A stretch of 64,000 nt of DNA from Brasenia schreberi (GCA_036023115.1 JAYKKT010000036.1:6306001-6370000), one strand, 5' to 3'; positions 12,528 through 25,110 are shown, counted from the first letter of the stretch. Notes: generated by a model not told the origin, from the letters alone. Numbers and translations: made by a program.

Positions 12528-13790
12528 GTAAAAGAATCACATATGATTGAAGCCATTATTTTATATGTAATGATACTTCTACAAACAACTTTAACTATCT
12601 GCATTACTTACTCCTTAAAAGACTAATAAATTTGGATGCATGGGTGAGAATATTATGAAATATGGGTGAGAGGAAGATGATATGATATGCATTATCAAAC
12701 TGCATCTGTAACGGAATCAGATTATCCATTGGATTTGGATTTAGAAACTGAGACTGAATGGAATCTGCAGCAGATTACTAACCAAATCCTGTGTTGGTTA
12801 CTCGATCCAGCTAATCAGATCTTGAGAATAAAACCAAATTGGCATCCGTACTATCTGGGCACAATTTGCATCATTTATAAAATGGAAATCTCATTACCCC
12901 TAAATCCTATATATGTCACTATCTCATATATTAGTTCAAAGTAAGGTTGTTTGGAAATGTTTTTCTCAATGGTTGAGAAAGGATCACAACTCGTTGAGGA
13001 GAAATAACTCATCCCAAGAGAGGCATCACGTCATCAACCACGTATACTCATACCTTCCTCTACCCAAAATATTTCTTTTTGCATGCTCCAACTCATCATT
13101 CCCCCATCGTAGATTGGTTTTGATAGTCTCCCTTTCTTATGACAAATGGGTGGTTCTTATAGGGTAGGGTAATGATAACTCAACTGCTCATCTAATATCT
13201 TAATAAATTTGTCTTGTTGTAAATGATTCTTCAACTTTTTCAAAACAATTTTTATCATAGATGGTCTTACATCATCTCATACGTGATCGACAATATATGG
13301 GGTATCCTCCTTAATGCCTAGTTTCTTTTAAAATGTATTAATAGTTGATAATTATATTAATTCATTGTATTTAAGGAAAAGGCTAAGCTCGTGGGCACAC
13401 GATAGGCCATGTAAACATTACAAATTACAACTATATATTTTTTGTTTTGAACCTGCCATCTCCACGCGATTATACTCTCTTATAATAAGGTTAAGAGCAT
13501 ATTATGATACTTTTCTCTAAAGGCTCACTAAAAGATCTTTTGTAACATCAATGTAATGCATAGTGATAGTTTGTGATTTCTCAAATGACTTCTTTAATTT
13601 TGTAATATCCAACTCTATCAACGAATGTAGTTGTTTTCAAATTATATTAAATCTACTAGTTGAGTTACTAATAAACCCTATCCATATTATTTATACTTTT
13701 CACCGTAATAAATATGAATATACAATCATTATATTTTTCAAAAACATTAGATGATATGGATACAATAAAACTAAATTCACATATTTATTA
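12528..13790. other. AT-rich spacer
   Basis: No gene recognised and no continuation of the WAT1-type gene. Short open frames at 12687-12944 and 12913-13167 have no family motif I know. Confidence 0.5.
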
Positions 13791-13799
13791 GTTGTATGA

Positions 13800-14960
13800 G
13801 TACCATAATGAATTATCTTATTTGCCTATGCCGAGACAATTATCTCCTTCTATTAGTCCAACAACTGCTCTTTAAAGTAAGATAGTAAAGGGAGAATTTT
13901 TCTCTATAATTCTATTACTTTCATTGTTTCTTTTTAACTGCTCTTATCTAATAAGTGAATGACCTTCCTCCAACTTACACAAAATGCACTCGCTATCTCT
14001 TTATTCTTGTCAACTTAATAATAAATTCTTCAATATTTTTTAATACATGTCATGTACATAAAAAGTATACTGTATCTATAAAAATTATTTGAAAGACATT
14101 AACCAAAGCCAAATCATGATAATTACAAATAACACTTGGAATCTTATTTGGAGTGCATAATTCTCATACACCTTAACAAACTAACATGATTATCTTCTTT
14201 TTTCACACTCATAAAGCACAGGCTAAAGAGAAGTTCTTCAAGGTTTATATGAATCCGACAACCTCAAAGAAAAACATCTTATGCCTGTAAAATATAATAA
14301 AATTATATAACCATTAGACACTAATACAAGGTAAACATTACTATACAAAAGTAAGATACTTGCATGTTTGTCTTATATGTGCTATCAAATTTCAATACCT
14401 ATGAAATACATAAATTAGGTATATGGAATGAGGGTGTACAAATACAATATCAGTAATAGTGTCTGTATAAAGGATTTTGCGATGTCATGTATGATAATGG
14501 GTAATATATAGATAATGTAGTAGTTGTTGTAAAGCACTTTAAGAACTCCTATCTTGCTTCTTAATTTTCATTCTTGCATTATAAGTATGCCTTATCGTAC
14601 TAACATTTTCTTCATCCACTTGCTTCAAATGCATCAAAATATGTTTCAATTTATAATGACTTTGTGTGAGATCTTTTGTTACTTTATACTCAGAGTTAAT
14701 CAATCTTCCTACAAAAGCATGCCCTTCGAGATATAAGCCTAGAGGTAGTTATATGTCTCAACACTTTATGGGCATCTTTTAAAATGCTTGGATAAATGTT
14801 ATTGGAGATAACAATTGCGGATACAAAGTCATTGGTGTATCATGTTGCCTAGCTGGAATATGTTGAGTAGGATGTAATTGACTCCTACAATCTCTTAAAA
14901 TAAATTGATGCATCTTCTCAATGTAGCTCATTTAACACTCATACGAGTAAGTGTTGGGAC
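13800..14960 (-). mobile_element. FAR1-like Mutator (MULE) transposase relic
   Basis: Read on the minus strand with frameshifts, the segment shows NYAPNKIPSVIC, then HDLALVNVFQ and TVYFLC followed by HVLKNIEEF. This order is that of the MULE/FAR1 transposase core, whose usual form is D-x-LAL...A...FP...LLC-WH-..KN. The catalytic Asp and the WH Trp positions are altered (Asp of the DLAL motif kept, Trp replaced by a stop). Many stops make it non-functional. Flanking terminal inverted repeats were not identified, so the limits are approximate. Confidence 0.6.
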
Positions 14961-15024
14961 TCTAAAATACTTAAGCTCAAAATAATATGAGTGTTGTGTC
15001 TCCCAAATCACGTCACATAAAAAT

Positions 15025-15530
15025 TATCAAGGCATAAAGTTAGTGAGTTATACAGCGAAACTATGAGAGGGTTATTAAAAGAAAGTTGAGACAATCTACT
15101 GTTGAGGCTATTCACTTGTTGACACATCTTATCGAAAAAAGAAAATGTTTAAAGAAGGCCTATGATAGGATTACAAGAAAGGAGAATCTTAGAGAAGAAA
15201 GGTGTCTCTTTCTTTACATCAATATTACAAAGAACATGTATCATGAGATAAAATGTGTTAGCACCTATGATGGGATTATAGGTTTTTGTGAAGTTAATAT
15301 TGGATTATATCAGGGATCAACACTAAGTCTCTACATATTTACCTTGAAGTACTATCATGAACTTTATTTGGTGATCTTATGTTAGAGGAGTTAATAATAA
15401 ACTTAAATTATGTCGAGAAATATTAGAAACTAAGGATTTTGGTAAGTTAAAATTAGTATATATTGCATCCCTAAACAAGAAAATTTTAAGTACTTAGACT
15501 CAGTTTTTCAAAGTATGTTATACATATATT
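15025..15530 (+). mobile_element. RTE-type LINE fragment (reverse transcriptase)
   Basis: Contains, with frameshifts, STVEAIHLLTHLIEK, then KKAYDRITR and IGLYQGSTLSLYIF, which match the fingers/palm of plant RTE-clade reverse transcriptase (usual form TTEAIHLL...EKAYDRVPRE...IGLHQGSALSPYLF). Stops are frequent and both ends are missing. It is related to the fragments at 28567-29400 and 43488-44325, which carry the C-terminal part of the same protein. Confidence 0.75.
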
Positions 15531-18500
15531 GGCTAAAATGAAGAGGTATTTTAGGTGCTTTACCTTTAGGTCACTTTGTAATGGAGGGTCTTATTGATGC
15601 AACTAGGATGTCTTTATGACAACCAAACTGGTGAACTATATGATATGGTATATAAGGTTGTACAATATCTATGTATCGAATGTATCTATGATATAATAAC
15701 AACTTATATGCATTATAATTCAAATGTTCTGCAAAACTATATGGCCGTTAGGGAATCTGTATTGCATAAGATTGAAAGTAAGAATATATAATATGGAAGA
15801 ATGTGCTCTATTAAAAGATTGCCAACATAGTTGGAAATTCGTAAAGTACCTGACCTATTGTCATCAAATCTAATTGCTTATGATATTTTATAAGTCAATC
15901 AACGGGAGATTGCTTATGATATATATTTCCCATCCATCAATGTACTCATGCTTCCTCGTCCAACCAGTCTAGTCGCATGCTAACTCTTAAAGTTGGGAAG
16001 TACTCATAAATCATGCATACAATTAAAATATATTTGTTAAATTTTGAAAAACAACAAGTTGAAATATATATATTGTAAGCAATAATAGTATATATTCTTA
16101 CTTGAAGTAAAAAAATATGTATACTAAGTTGTGCTTCTGTCTAGGATGCCTTCTCTAGTTGTATGTATAAATATACTAATGTTCATACACTCCATACATA
16201 ATTGTCAACCCTTCATAAAAGCAGTTAGCAACACATTGTCTATCACTTCGTATAGCAAATCAACTTGCTCATATCTACAATCTCAACCCAATTATTAGGC
16301 TTCACATCTTTCCTCTTCAGTAGTCAGGATATGCCAACAGCGTAGTATGTGTGGATTGTTAACACTTTCCATATTATCTGTAAATCTATATTTATATAGT
16401 CAGTTAAAATATTGAGTATTGATATCAAATATAAAATTACACTAAAGTTATAAATTACATATTCTTTTCATATCTTATAAGCAATATGGCATTCAAAGCT
16501 CAGGAGTAATTGTAATATATAAGGAGATAAGTCATCTTGACCATTTGCAATATCGATCTTAGTATTCGTAGTTTATGTATCCTCCTCATAACATAAATGA
16601 CCTTCTTTTTCTCCTCATTGTCATCTACAAGAGCATCTTCTGTACGACACGATGTTACATCTCCTATATGAAGTAGTGACATTATGCCCTTGTACTCGTG
16701 TCTAATCAACCTATCTCCATAACAAAAAAAAATTATGATACCTTATACAACAAATACCAAATGCGAGAGACACACCTAGGTCATGTCTTTCGACATGGGA
16801 TAGATGCGTCCCAAGAGCATCTCCCTCACTCGAGAGACGCGCCTGAGCACGTCTCTAGCTAGAAAAAAAATTAAGTAAAAAATATATGAAAACGATTAGA
16901 AAAATTTAAAAACAACACCAAATTAATAGCATACCTCGATAAATTAAAGAATCCCACTTCAAATCGGCCCAAGAAATCCTATTTTTCTTCTTTCCCCTCT
17001 TTTTCTTCTCTGTTATTTTCTTTTTCCATGTTTTGACCCTTTTCAATGGATTTTAGTAATTTTCTTTACTAAAAATGGTTGTATATCAAGTAGTACGTGG
17101 TTGAAATAAGGCGAGGAGTGACGAATGGATGGAAGAACAAACAAAAATGAAGGTTGGCAATCGATTACCGCATCAAGAGAGAGGAGCTCGTCATTTTTGC
17201 CTTGGGGGTAATTTTATAATTAATGGAAAAGGGTGGGGGTATTTTGTTAAAGATAAAAAAGGAAGGTGTGTATGGTGAAAGGGGTGTGTGTTTATCAATC
17301 ATGTCTTTTTATTATCCACACATACTTTTTTTTCAAAAATATCAAAATTACCCCTCATCACTTTCTCTCTCCTCTCCCACCCAATTCCAGTAAGGTCTCT
17401 CTTATTGGATCTCTTTACTTCGAAGACCAACATTTCATTTGTTTTTAGCTATTGTTTCTTCATAGTTAGACAACACATACTCTTATAAATCTTGTCGAAG
17501 AAAAAAGAAGAATCAAGAACAAGAAAAATGAAATAAAATTAAAATTAAGAAGAAAAAAGAAGAAAAGAACAAGAAGAATCAAGAAGAAGAAAATAAAAAA
17601 ACCATACAAGCATATTTTTATTAGCATCACATGAAACAAAAAGAAACGCAACTCATCTACATCTCCCAAGTAGGAGACTCGAGGCTCAGTCGTGTCCCTT
17701 ACTAATAGAGAGTCGTGGTTGAGACACTTTTTCATGCTTGTACCGCATCTTGAATTAGAAACTTGATGTCATTTTTTCATTTTGATTTAGATCGAAAATG
17801 AAATCAATACATTGAATAAGCAACAAAAATATATTAAACAAACGAAATACCTCACCAAATCCCGGAGATCCAATTTGAATCGGCTCGCTTCTCTTTTTCC
17901 TCTTCCTCTTCTTCTTCCTTCTTTTTCTTCTTTCTCTCATCAGATTCGAAGCACTATGGGATGGTGGATGGTTCAAGTATCATGCATTGGATTGAGCTTC
18001 GAGTCATGGGTCACCAGAGAAATGGTGTAGGACGATAGACAGTAAGATGAGAACCCACAAATAGAGAGAGTTGCATACAGTAAGGAGCATCGGGATAATT
18101 TTCATATTTTAGTAGGTTAAAGTCATAATCACAGTAAAAAAGGGTGTGTGGATAGAAAAAAGGATATGCACGTATCAATTCTGATTCACAAAACATATAA
18201 TTGAAAGGAAATATTGAATCAAGTAATATTTGGATTGACCAAAACCCAATCCAAGAAAAAGGAATTGAATTTCGTTTATGATTGTTAGTGATCATACCCG
18301 AGTTGGCTTATTCAATCAGTCCTGTAGCTTTAATTAAATGAATACTCTAAAATGAAACCAAACCAAGAGTTAATGGTACTAAACAGTCAGCTATATGGAT
18401 TATTGGTCTCCATTGTGCTCTATTTTCTGTCATATTACAGTAGCTTTAACTAGGGCACAACTATTTGAAGATGATTCTGATTTTTAGAATTCATTCGCTA

Positions 18501-18600
18501 CTTAAAGACAACCATAGTCAGGTACCCGAATTCAGCTAATGCTCCCAGCACAACCCGAAACTCAGCAAATTCCTGAGCCAACACCGGGGACTCATATGAT
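15531..18600. other. AT-rich spacer with palindrome cluster
   Basis: No gene recognised. A cluster of three short imperfect palindromes lies at 16768-16855 (separate entry). Polypyrimidine and polypurine stretches occur at 17370-17400, 17495-17600 and 17885-17940. Short open frames through them are low-complexity. Confidence 0.5.
16768..16855. repeat. Cluster of three short imperfect palindromes
   Basis: Three stem-loop-like units follow one another: AGACA...TGTCT (16768-16788), GATGC...GCATC (16803-16821) and GAGACG...CGTCTC (16834-16855). Units one and three also align as direct repeats. The segment is much GC-richer than its flanks. Confidence 0.6.
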
Positions 18601-18617
18601 TTCCAGTGTAACTAGTA

Positions 18618-18868
18618 ACGAACGAAAAACCAGCAACAACAACAACAAAAGAAAAAAACACAACTCAAAAATCCGACAACCCAGAAAAGCAACAATTTGA
18701 AAAACCTGAAAAACCCAAAAACCCAATACCATACACCCAACAAACCAACAAACACAACCCAGAAACCCCAAGACTCCTGCAACAACCCAACTCCACAACT
18801 CAACGACACAACCCAAACCAAAAACCACCCGACCCAACCCAAAATTCAGAGAGAGAGAGAGAGAGAAT
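18618..18868. other. Strongly strand-skewed A/C-rich segment with (GA)n
   Basis: The plus strand is almost entirely A and C for about 230 bases, with few G or T, then runs into a short GA repeat (18849-18867). Read on the minus strand it is CT repeat followed by T/G-rich sequence, as in many plant 5' UTRs or first introns. I found no coding exon attached to it on that strand. Confidence 0.6.
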
Positions 18869-19099
18869 TAAACACATAAACCGAAATCCGTCTTCTCGTT
18901 AACAGGGAAGTGTACCGACCAAGGTGAATGAAGTCAGGGCAGGATCAACTGAAGACATTGCTCAAGAAGTCGCGAGTTGATGTTTGAGAATGTGCATATC
19001 TGATAGGAGCTCTGCTTGGCTCCGGCTTGCCCATAAAAACGAAACAAAACTCACCAAGACATCAGCACAGTGTCATTTGAGACTCCAGACCACAATATA

Positions 19100-19200
19100 T
19101 TTGGGAATTAAACCATGATTAAGAAAATTTTCACCTAGTTTGGTTCCGGTTAGAACTGCCGGCCTGGTTCCAAACTGACCATGTCTAGGAGTGGTGGGTA
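19100..19200. mobile_element. MITE-like fragment, GACATGGCTGGTTCCGG family
   Basis: Contains GGTTCCGGTTAGAACTGCCGG and ends with GACCATGTCTAGG, matching the terminal part of the 51322-51557 element. Only one terminus is clear. Confidence 0.5.
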
Positions 19201-20103
19201 TATGGATCCTGACTTAACTGGCTCAAAACAAATACATCCTACAGTATCCATATGAGGATGTAAAGGTTCACACCGAGTCCAGTACATATCAAATGGAACT
19301 AACATTTAGGAATTTTGTTGGTTTTGGCAAGTTTGTCTCATTAGCTCATTTTCTTTGAGAAAAACTACGATTAGAAGACTCAAGCTAATGACGAGGTAAG
19401 TGACGGTCCACTTGCTTAGTCAATTGATATCTATGATAAAGACCCTTAATACTTGGGTCATTAGGTAACAAGACACAAAATGGACACGAGAAGAGAAGCC
19501 TTACCTCGTACATATATTATACTGGTTAAGGGACATGAAACAGGCATGAGAAACTCAACCGTTGCATGAGAGCTTTCCTCAACTCGCACTCACATCCTTT
19601 ACCTTCACCAACTATAAACTAGTTGTAGAGGCATCTCAGTCTTTCTTGTTCACACGACAGGATCCCTCCGAAATGCCGGATCTCGTGCACTAAGGAAGGT
19701 CCAGAACCCCATCAAAGTCGGAGCAAACAAGGAATTGTTTACTCGCAACGATAGTGTGGAATTTTTTTCCAGGCCCCTCGTAAGAATCATGCTGTGAAAT
19801 TCGTGAATGATGCTCAAGGACACCATTTTCAAATGTCACTAGAAGTAGGAGTTTAAGGGAATGTGGAAAATGTAATTCATTTTCCCATATATTGTGCATT
19901 GCGGAAGGGTACACTATTGTGACTCGGATTCCCATGAAAACTGTTCGATGGGAGAGGGATTCCCGTGTGATTAAGGCACCTATTATCCAAAGGGAAGTCA
20001 CCTTTTTCCTCATTAATCATATTATAAGATCCCTTTTAAAATAAAAAATTAGCAGCTGAAGCATGTTTGGTTTCATTTAATTTAGAACAATCACTTTAAT
20101 TTT

Positions 20104-20188
<85 letters not shown>

Positions 20189-20305
20189 TACCACCAACGG
20201 ATCTACATTACATAAATGGTCCCAACATAATGGAACAGTATACCAGATACAGAGTCTGATACTTACCAAAGGTTACTTACCTCTATAATGAACAAACGCT
20301 CCACC
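19200..20305. other. 3' flank of SUFB
   Basis: Downstream (minus-strand) flank of SUFB. No gene is recognised; open frames at 19650-20013 on the minus strand show no familiar motif. A compound TA/GA microsatellite sits at 20106-20185, about 120 bases past the SUFB stop codon. Confidence 0.5.
20106..20185. repeat. Compound microsatellite (TA)n(GA)n
   Basis: TA run followed by GA run; on the minus strand this is CT then TA. It lies in the probable 3' UTR or immediate 3' flank of SUFB. Confidence 0.97.
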
Positions 20306-20307
20306 TT

Positions 20308-23300
20308 TTACCCAACCGTGCCTTCTAGTTTCAAGCTCATAAGTTGATTAACTTCAGCAGCAAACTCAAGCGGGAGTTTTTCAAAGACAACCTGGCAGAA
20401 TCCACCAATCATGGCGGCAACAGCTTTCTCATTGTCGATGCCCCTTTGTTGAAAATAGAACAGCTGATCTTCACCAATTTTAGAAGTACTAGCTTCATGC
20501 TCGATGCGGGACGATGGATTTTTCACCTGCACGAACAACCATTTCATCACTCATCGATTGGCAAGGCAACATAATAAGGAACTTTGACTGCAAAAAACTT
20601 TTAGCCAAAAGAAACCAGTACAGTATCATGTCACACGACAGAACTAGATCAAAGACTTCCAACTGAATTTGGAGAGTTAGAAGCTTGCAAGAGTCCGCCC
20701 ATGTAAGGGATCACCCTTGCATGGCCGGTCCCAAGCTCACATAAAGGAGGAGGGTTGCGTTAGGTTTCCGACATACACCATAAAGTTGGACTTATTTACC
20801 ATGGATTATACAAATTATGATAGGGCTATGTTGAAACAAAGAATCCATGTAACCGACCCCATCTAGTATGGGAAAAGGGCTTAGTTATAGTTGTAGTTGC
20901 AGTTGTAGTAGAAGCTTAAGAGTGTTCATAGTTTATAAGTGGTGAGCAAAGACAGTACAACAACATGTGCATGCATGAACACACACACACCATATGTTTG
21001 CAGTTCTGTGGGCAGGATGAAGATAGATGACTTGATGTTGTACCGTCACCACAAATATAACTGGAAAAAATGGGTGTAAGTTGTGTCGACTCCGTCCGAA
21101 AACTGACATATATGAATCCAACAAGGTCTAGTGGGTCAGTACTATGCTTTGACCAGCTATTTTACCCATTTAAACATGCTTACTGACCGCAACATTGCAC
21201 TACAGGTCAATGACTTCAAACTGTTGAAAAGCTTGCTCCACCAGCTGCAAGCCTCAGCTTCTATTCCAGCTTACTTCAAGCACCTACAATCAGTGACCGA
21301 TCTAGAAAATAGTGTTGGAGAGGGCAATGTACATATTTCATCATGTTAAGGGGGGCGAAACATGAATCTCAACCATATATTCACTGTCAAACGTCAGTTT
21401 ACTGTAAATTTTCAAATTTTCAGGGGGGGCTCCATGTAGATCCGCCATTGCCTACAATCCTTCATGTACATCTCAACTAGCTTTGAAGACCTCAGTGGTT
21501 TCCTCCACTTCCAATTTGGATCAACAACAATCACCACCACCAAGCTTTTCCCCATTAGGTGGGGTTGGCTACATGGATTCTTTGATGCCATTGAGCTCGA
21601 TCTTTTTGCCATATTAGCAGTTGACTCCAAAAAAGCTATCATGTTTAATAGTTTCCCTCTAACACTTTTGTGACACATTTTGGATCATGTGAAACTTTTC
21701 TTAATGTCATAATCCGCTATGCAACATAACTCCATGACTTTTTCTCGTTTCCCTTTAAGCCACAGAATTTCTGTATGCATGCTGATATACGTTTCCTCAT
21801 CTTATCCTTCTCTGTATTGCCAAGATTCCATCTTAACAGAATGCCTGCTTAACATAGGTCCTCAAGGCGAGGGCCCTATACTTTGGGATTTACGCTGCTT
21901 GGTTGCAATTTGCCAGGTTCAGTTTGTCCAAGTGAGATTAAAAATAGAACATGGTAACAATCCATTTATTTCACTTGCAACTTATCAATCGATAGTAGTT
22001 ACAGTTTAGCAGTATCCGTAGGATCAGATCTTCAAAAATGTCAATTCCACATTGGAGCAGAATGTATGCAAGCACTTTTGACCTAAGACATTGTAGGCAG
22101 CATTCATAGCCTCCTTACATTTCTTAATAAGATGCCTCTCAGTCTGTCTCTGCTCGGCAAATACTCGGTTTTCTCATGTACCATATCTTGTGGATATTAC
22201 TCACAATGAAGAGCTCCATAGACAAGTTTTATCACATATTGATTACATACAGATTCATCCTGTTTGCATGAGTTGACACACAGAAACAAGTATTGGTGAA
22301 AGAATGAGCTTTGAGTGGCTGTGACTGGAAATTTCTTTTTTATTTTCTTCAAACCGCATTTTCCTCTTCACAAATTTCTCCCCTCCAATCAGCTGTACAA
22401 CAGGACAGCTCATTTCTGTATCTTCAATAGTAGTATATTGGATGCGGTAACGACATTGATCTGTACACTTTCAGGTCTTAGCTGCCTTGTGAAGGTAGAC
22501 CTAAGTCATGTTCAGGATATGGCTTTCTTTCCTCATTTGCATGATTGTATTTGGTTTTCTATAAGGTTGTTTCAAGATGTTGACGTATCATGTATGTCCT
22601 TCCTAAGTTCTTGGGTCCTGGAGTATGGCTCAAGCTGTCTACCAGTATTTGACCTAAAAATCCATAGTAACCAATTCATGAATTACTGTAATTAGACAAA
22701 AAGTGAAGCTCTGTTATTTGTGTTCTCGCTTGCTTTTCCTGATGAAAAATATCTTCCCATGTATGGAGGTGATAGCTTTGAATCATAAGGTTCAGCTGCA
22801 AGCCTGCAATGACTCACAAGGTTTAAGACTTCCGTTGTGTACTGCTGTGTTTCTCTGACGGTTAATTGAACTTGATATCAGCAAATGGCGACTAGCTCAA
22901 AGATGATTTTACTGTCTCTTTATGGTCATCTAAGTTAAAGATTTCTAATATGATGTTTGTCCGTTATTGGCACAAGCTGACTGCAGTGTGTGCATAAACT
23001 GAATAAACATTGAACCAAACAGGGCTGATATGAAGCAGCTGCAGCCGAAGATGGATCAAATAAATCATAATTGCAACCAAGGATTCATGCTGCTTGAAAA
23101 GGTAGAGCATGCAAGTCATATGCCGAAGCAGAGACTGTATTAAGGTAGACATAACGTCAACTATCACTTAACTGGACAAACCAACCTATTCAGCTGATAA
23201 GTTAGATTGACAACTCACAAAGGGTAAACTAACAGAAGGTACAAAGGCTAAGTTCTAGCCAATCATTCCTTACCAGATCCTATTGGGACTCCACTTTCAT

Positions 23301-25110
23301 TGTTCATAATAAGGAAAAACAGTATAAGGCAGTTGTTTGTTCCAGGCACTAACTAATTGGTAAAAGAAATCATTCTCGAAAACTACCAAAACTTAAGCCT
23401 TTTCCCACATTAAGTGGGGACGGCTACTGAATTCTTATCGCCATTGAGCTCAAGCTCGTGTTACATTAGTAGAGGTCCTCCTCTCCCTCTTTTAAAGCAA
23501 CGGTTGTGCAAAACTATCAAAACCAATTCAACAGCAATAAGACTATCAATCAAAATGGATGAAAACAAACAACGTTCTGTAAAACCATCACATACCACAT
23601 TCAGCATCGATCAAACAGCCTGAACCAACAAAAATCTACAGAAATCAACCAACAGAGAAATCTACAAAACACTCGTTGCAATCAAACAGGGATTTCGTCG
23701 AATTACCTGAATATAAGGGTATGTATTCGCGGCGGCGGTGTCGCCAATAAGTAAAGAATCACACTGCGAGAAATTCCTCGCGTTCTCCGCACCAGGCTGT
23801 ACTTGCACAAGCCCCCTATAGCAATTCCTTGACTTTCCGGCCGATATCCCCTTCGAAATTATGGTACTCCTCGTGTTCTTCCCCACGTGTATCATCTTCG
23901 TTCCGGTATCCGCCTGCTGGTAATTGTTGGTAAGTGCCACAGAGTAGAAATCTCCAACTGTATCGTCCCCTCTCAGAACGACACTCGGGTACTTCCACGT
24001 AATGGCGGACCCCGTCTCCACCTGAGTCCATGAGATCTTCGACCCGTCGCCGGCGCACAATCCCCTCTTCGTCACGAAATTGTAGATCCCTCCCTTGCCT
24101 TCCTTGTTTCCGGCGTACCAATTCTGCACCGTGGAGTACTTGATTTCGGCTCCGGCCGCACAGTAGAGCTCGACGACGGCCGCGTGCAGCTGGTTTTTGT
24201 CGTAGGATGGCGCCGTGCAACCCTCCAGATAGCCGACGTAGCTCCGCTCATCGGCGACGATGAGTGTTCGCTCGAATTGTCCTGTTTCGAGGGCGTTGAT
24301 GCGAAAATACGTCGAGATATCCATTGGGGACACCGTGTCCTTCGGGATATAGCAGAAGGAGCCATCAGAGAAGACGGCGGAATTGAGGGCCGCGAAGAAA
24401 TTGTCCGCCGGAGGCACAACGGAACCGAGATAGCGCCGGACGAGTTCTGGGTACTCTTGAATGGCTTCGGAGATGGAGCAGAAGATGACGCCGGCGGCCT
24501 CGAGGGTTTTCCGGTGGGTGGTGGCGATGGAGACGCTGTCAAAAACGGCATCAACGGCGACGTTTGCGAGTCGCTTCTGCTCTGTCAACGGAATTCCAAG
24601 CTTCTGGAACGTTTCGAGGATTTCGGGATCCACTTCGTCTAGACTTCCTTTCTTGGGGCGCTGTTTGGGTTCGGAGTAGTAAGAGATGGATTGGTAATCG
24701 ATCGGAGGGTACGAATTGTCCGACCACCGGGGCTCAGCCATCCGGCGCCATTGCCGGAAGGCAGAAAGCCGGAACTCGAGCATCCAATCAGGTTCGTTCT
24801 TGCGGGCGGAGATGGCGCGGACGGTGTCCTCAGAGAGGCCTTTCGGAAGAGAGAAGGAATCAACGTTGGAGACGAATCCCCACTTGTAATCTCGCTGTAA
24901 GAGCTGCTGAATCGCGTCACTCGAGCCCGCCGGCGACCTCTCCAACACGTTCGGTTCCGATACCGACGCCGGAGATTCCGGGGAAGCGGTCGCGACGGTT
25001 CTCGCCAAGAATTTGAGCTTCTTCGGAGCAAGGAGCTTCAACGAACGGGGTTTGAGAAGGGTTGGATCGTTAGAAGGGTGGAGAAGCAAATTGGTGGCCA
25101 GAGACGCCAT
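20308..25110 (-). CDS. SUFB: SufB, plastid Fe-S cluster scaffold (ABCI8), two exons
   Basis: SufB is the core of the plastid SufBCD scaffold that builds Fe-S clusters with SufC ATPase and sulfur from NFS2/SufE. Exon 1 is 23707-25110 and exon 2 is 20308-20526; the 3180-base intron is GT-AG, phase 0, and the product is 540 residues (the Arabidopsis protein is about 557). Seen: a Ser/Leu/Lys-rich transit peptide (about 1-55), [20 protein letters not shown] (91-110), [18 protein letters not shown] (175-192), [13 protein letters not shown] (275-287), the beta-helix motifs [12 protein letters not shown] (306-317) and [11 protein letters not shown] (324-334), SRNCYRG (427-433), QCDSLLIGD (449-457), and the C-terminal segment with [17 protein letters not shown]. 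Cys450 lies in the motif I recall as holding the key cluster-assembly Cys. The start at MASLATN fits the family; an in-frame ATG at 25197 would add 29 residues. Exon 1 is clearly more GC-rich than its surroundings. Confidence 0.96.
20695..20915 (+). mobile_element. Composite SINE-like repeat with RTE 3' tail (copy 1)
   Basis: Inside the SUFB intron. The 5' part (ATGTAAGGGATCACCCTTGC and following, with GGAGGAGGGTTGCGTTAGG) matches 58765-58860. The 3' part (CAAAGAATCCATGTAACCGA and CCCCATCTAGTATGGGAAAA) is the end of an RTE LINE reading frame and its tail, closing with TTGTAGTTG-type repeats. Confidence 0.75.
21291..21452. mobile_element. MITE-like element, CAGTGGCGGA family (copy 2)
   Basis: Begins CAGTGACCGATCTAGAAAAT and ends TGTAGATCCGCCATTG, which are inverted relative to each other. 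Lies in the SUFB intron. Related to 10258-10420 and 34538-34713. Confidence 0.65.
21466..21680 (-). mobile_element. RTE LINE 3' tail (minus orientation)
   Basis: Contains CCATTAGGTGGGGTTGGCTA and CATGGATTC followed by a segment (GCAGTTGACTCCAAAAAAGC) that also occurs in eroded form in the longer copy at 28600-28700. Located in the SUFB intron in the same orientation as the gene. Confidence 0.65.
23393..23470 (-). mobile_element. Short RTE LINE 3' tail (minus orientation)
   Basis: Core AAGCCTTTTCCCACATTAAG and GTGGGGACGGCTACTG followed by ATTGAGCTC. In the SUFB intron, about 240 bases from the exon 1 donor. Confidence 0.6.

Noticed and set aside
24072..25031. Several long open frames on other frames and on the opposite strand of SUFB exon 1
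   Set aside because: They overlap the well-supported SufB frame and are explained by its GC-rich composition; none shows a family motif.
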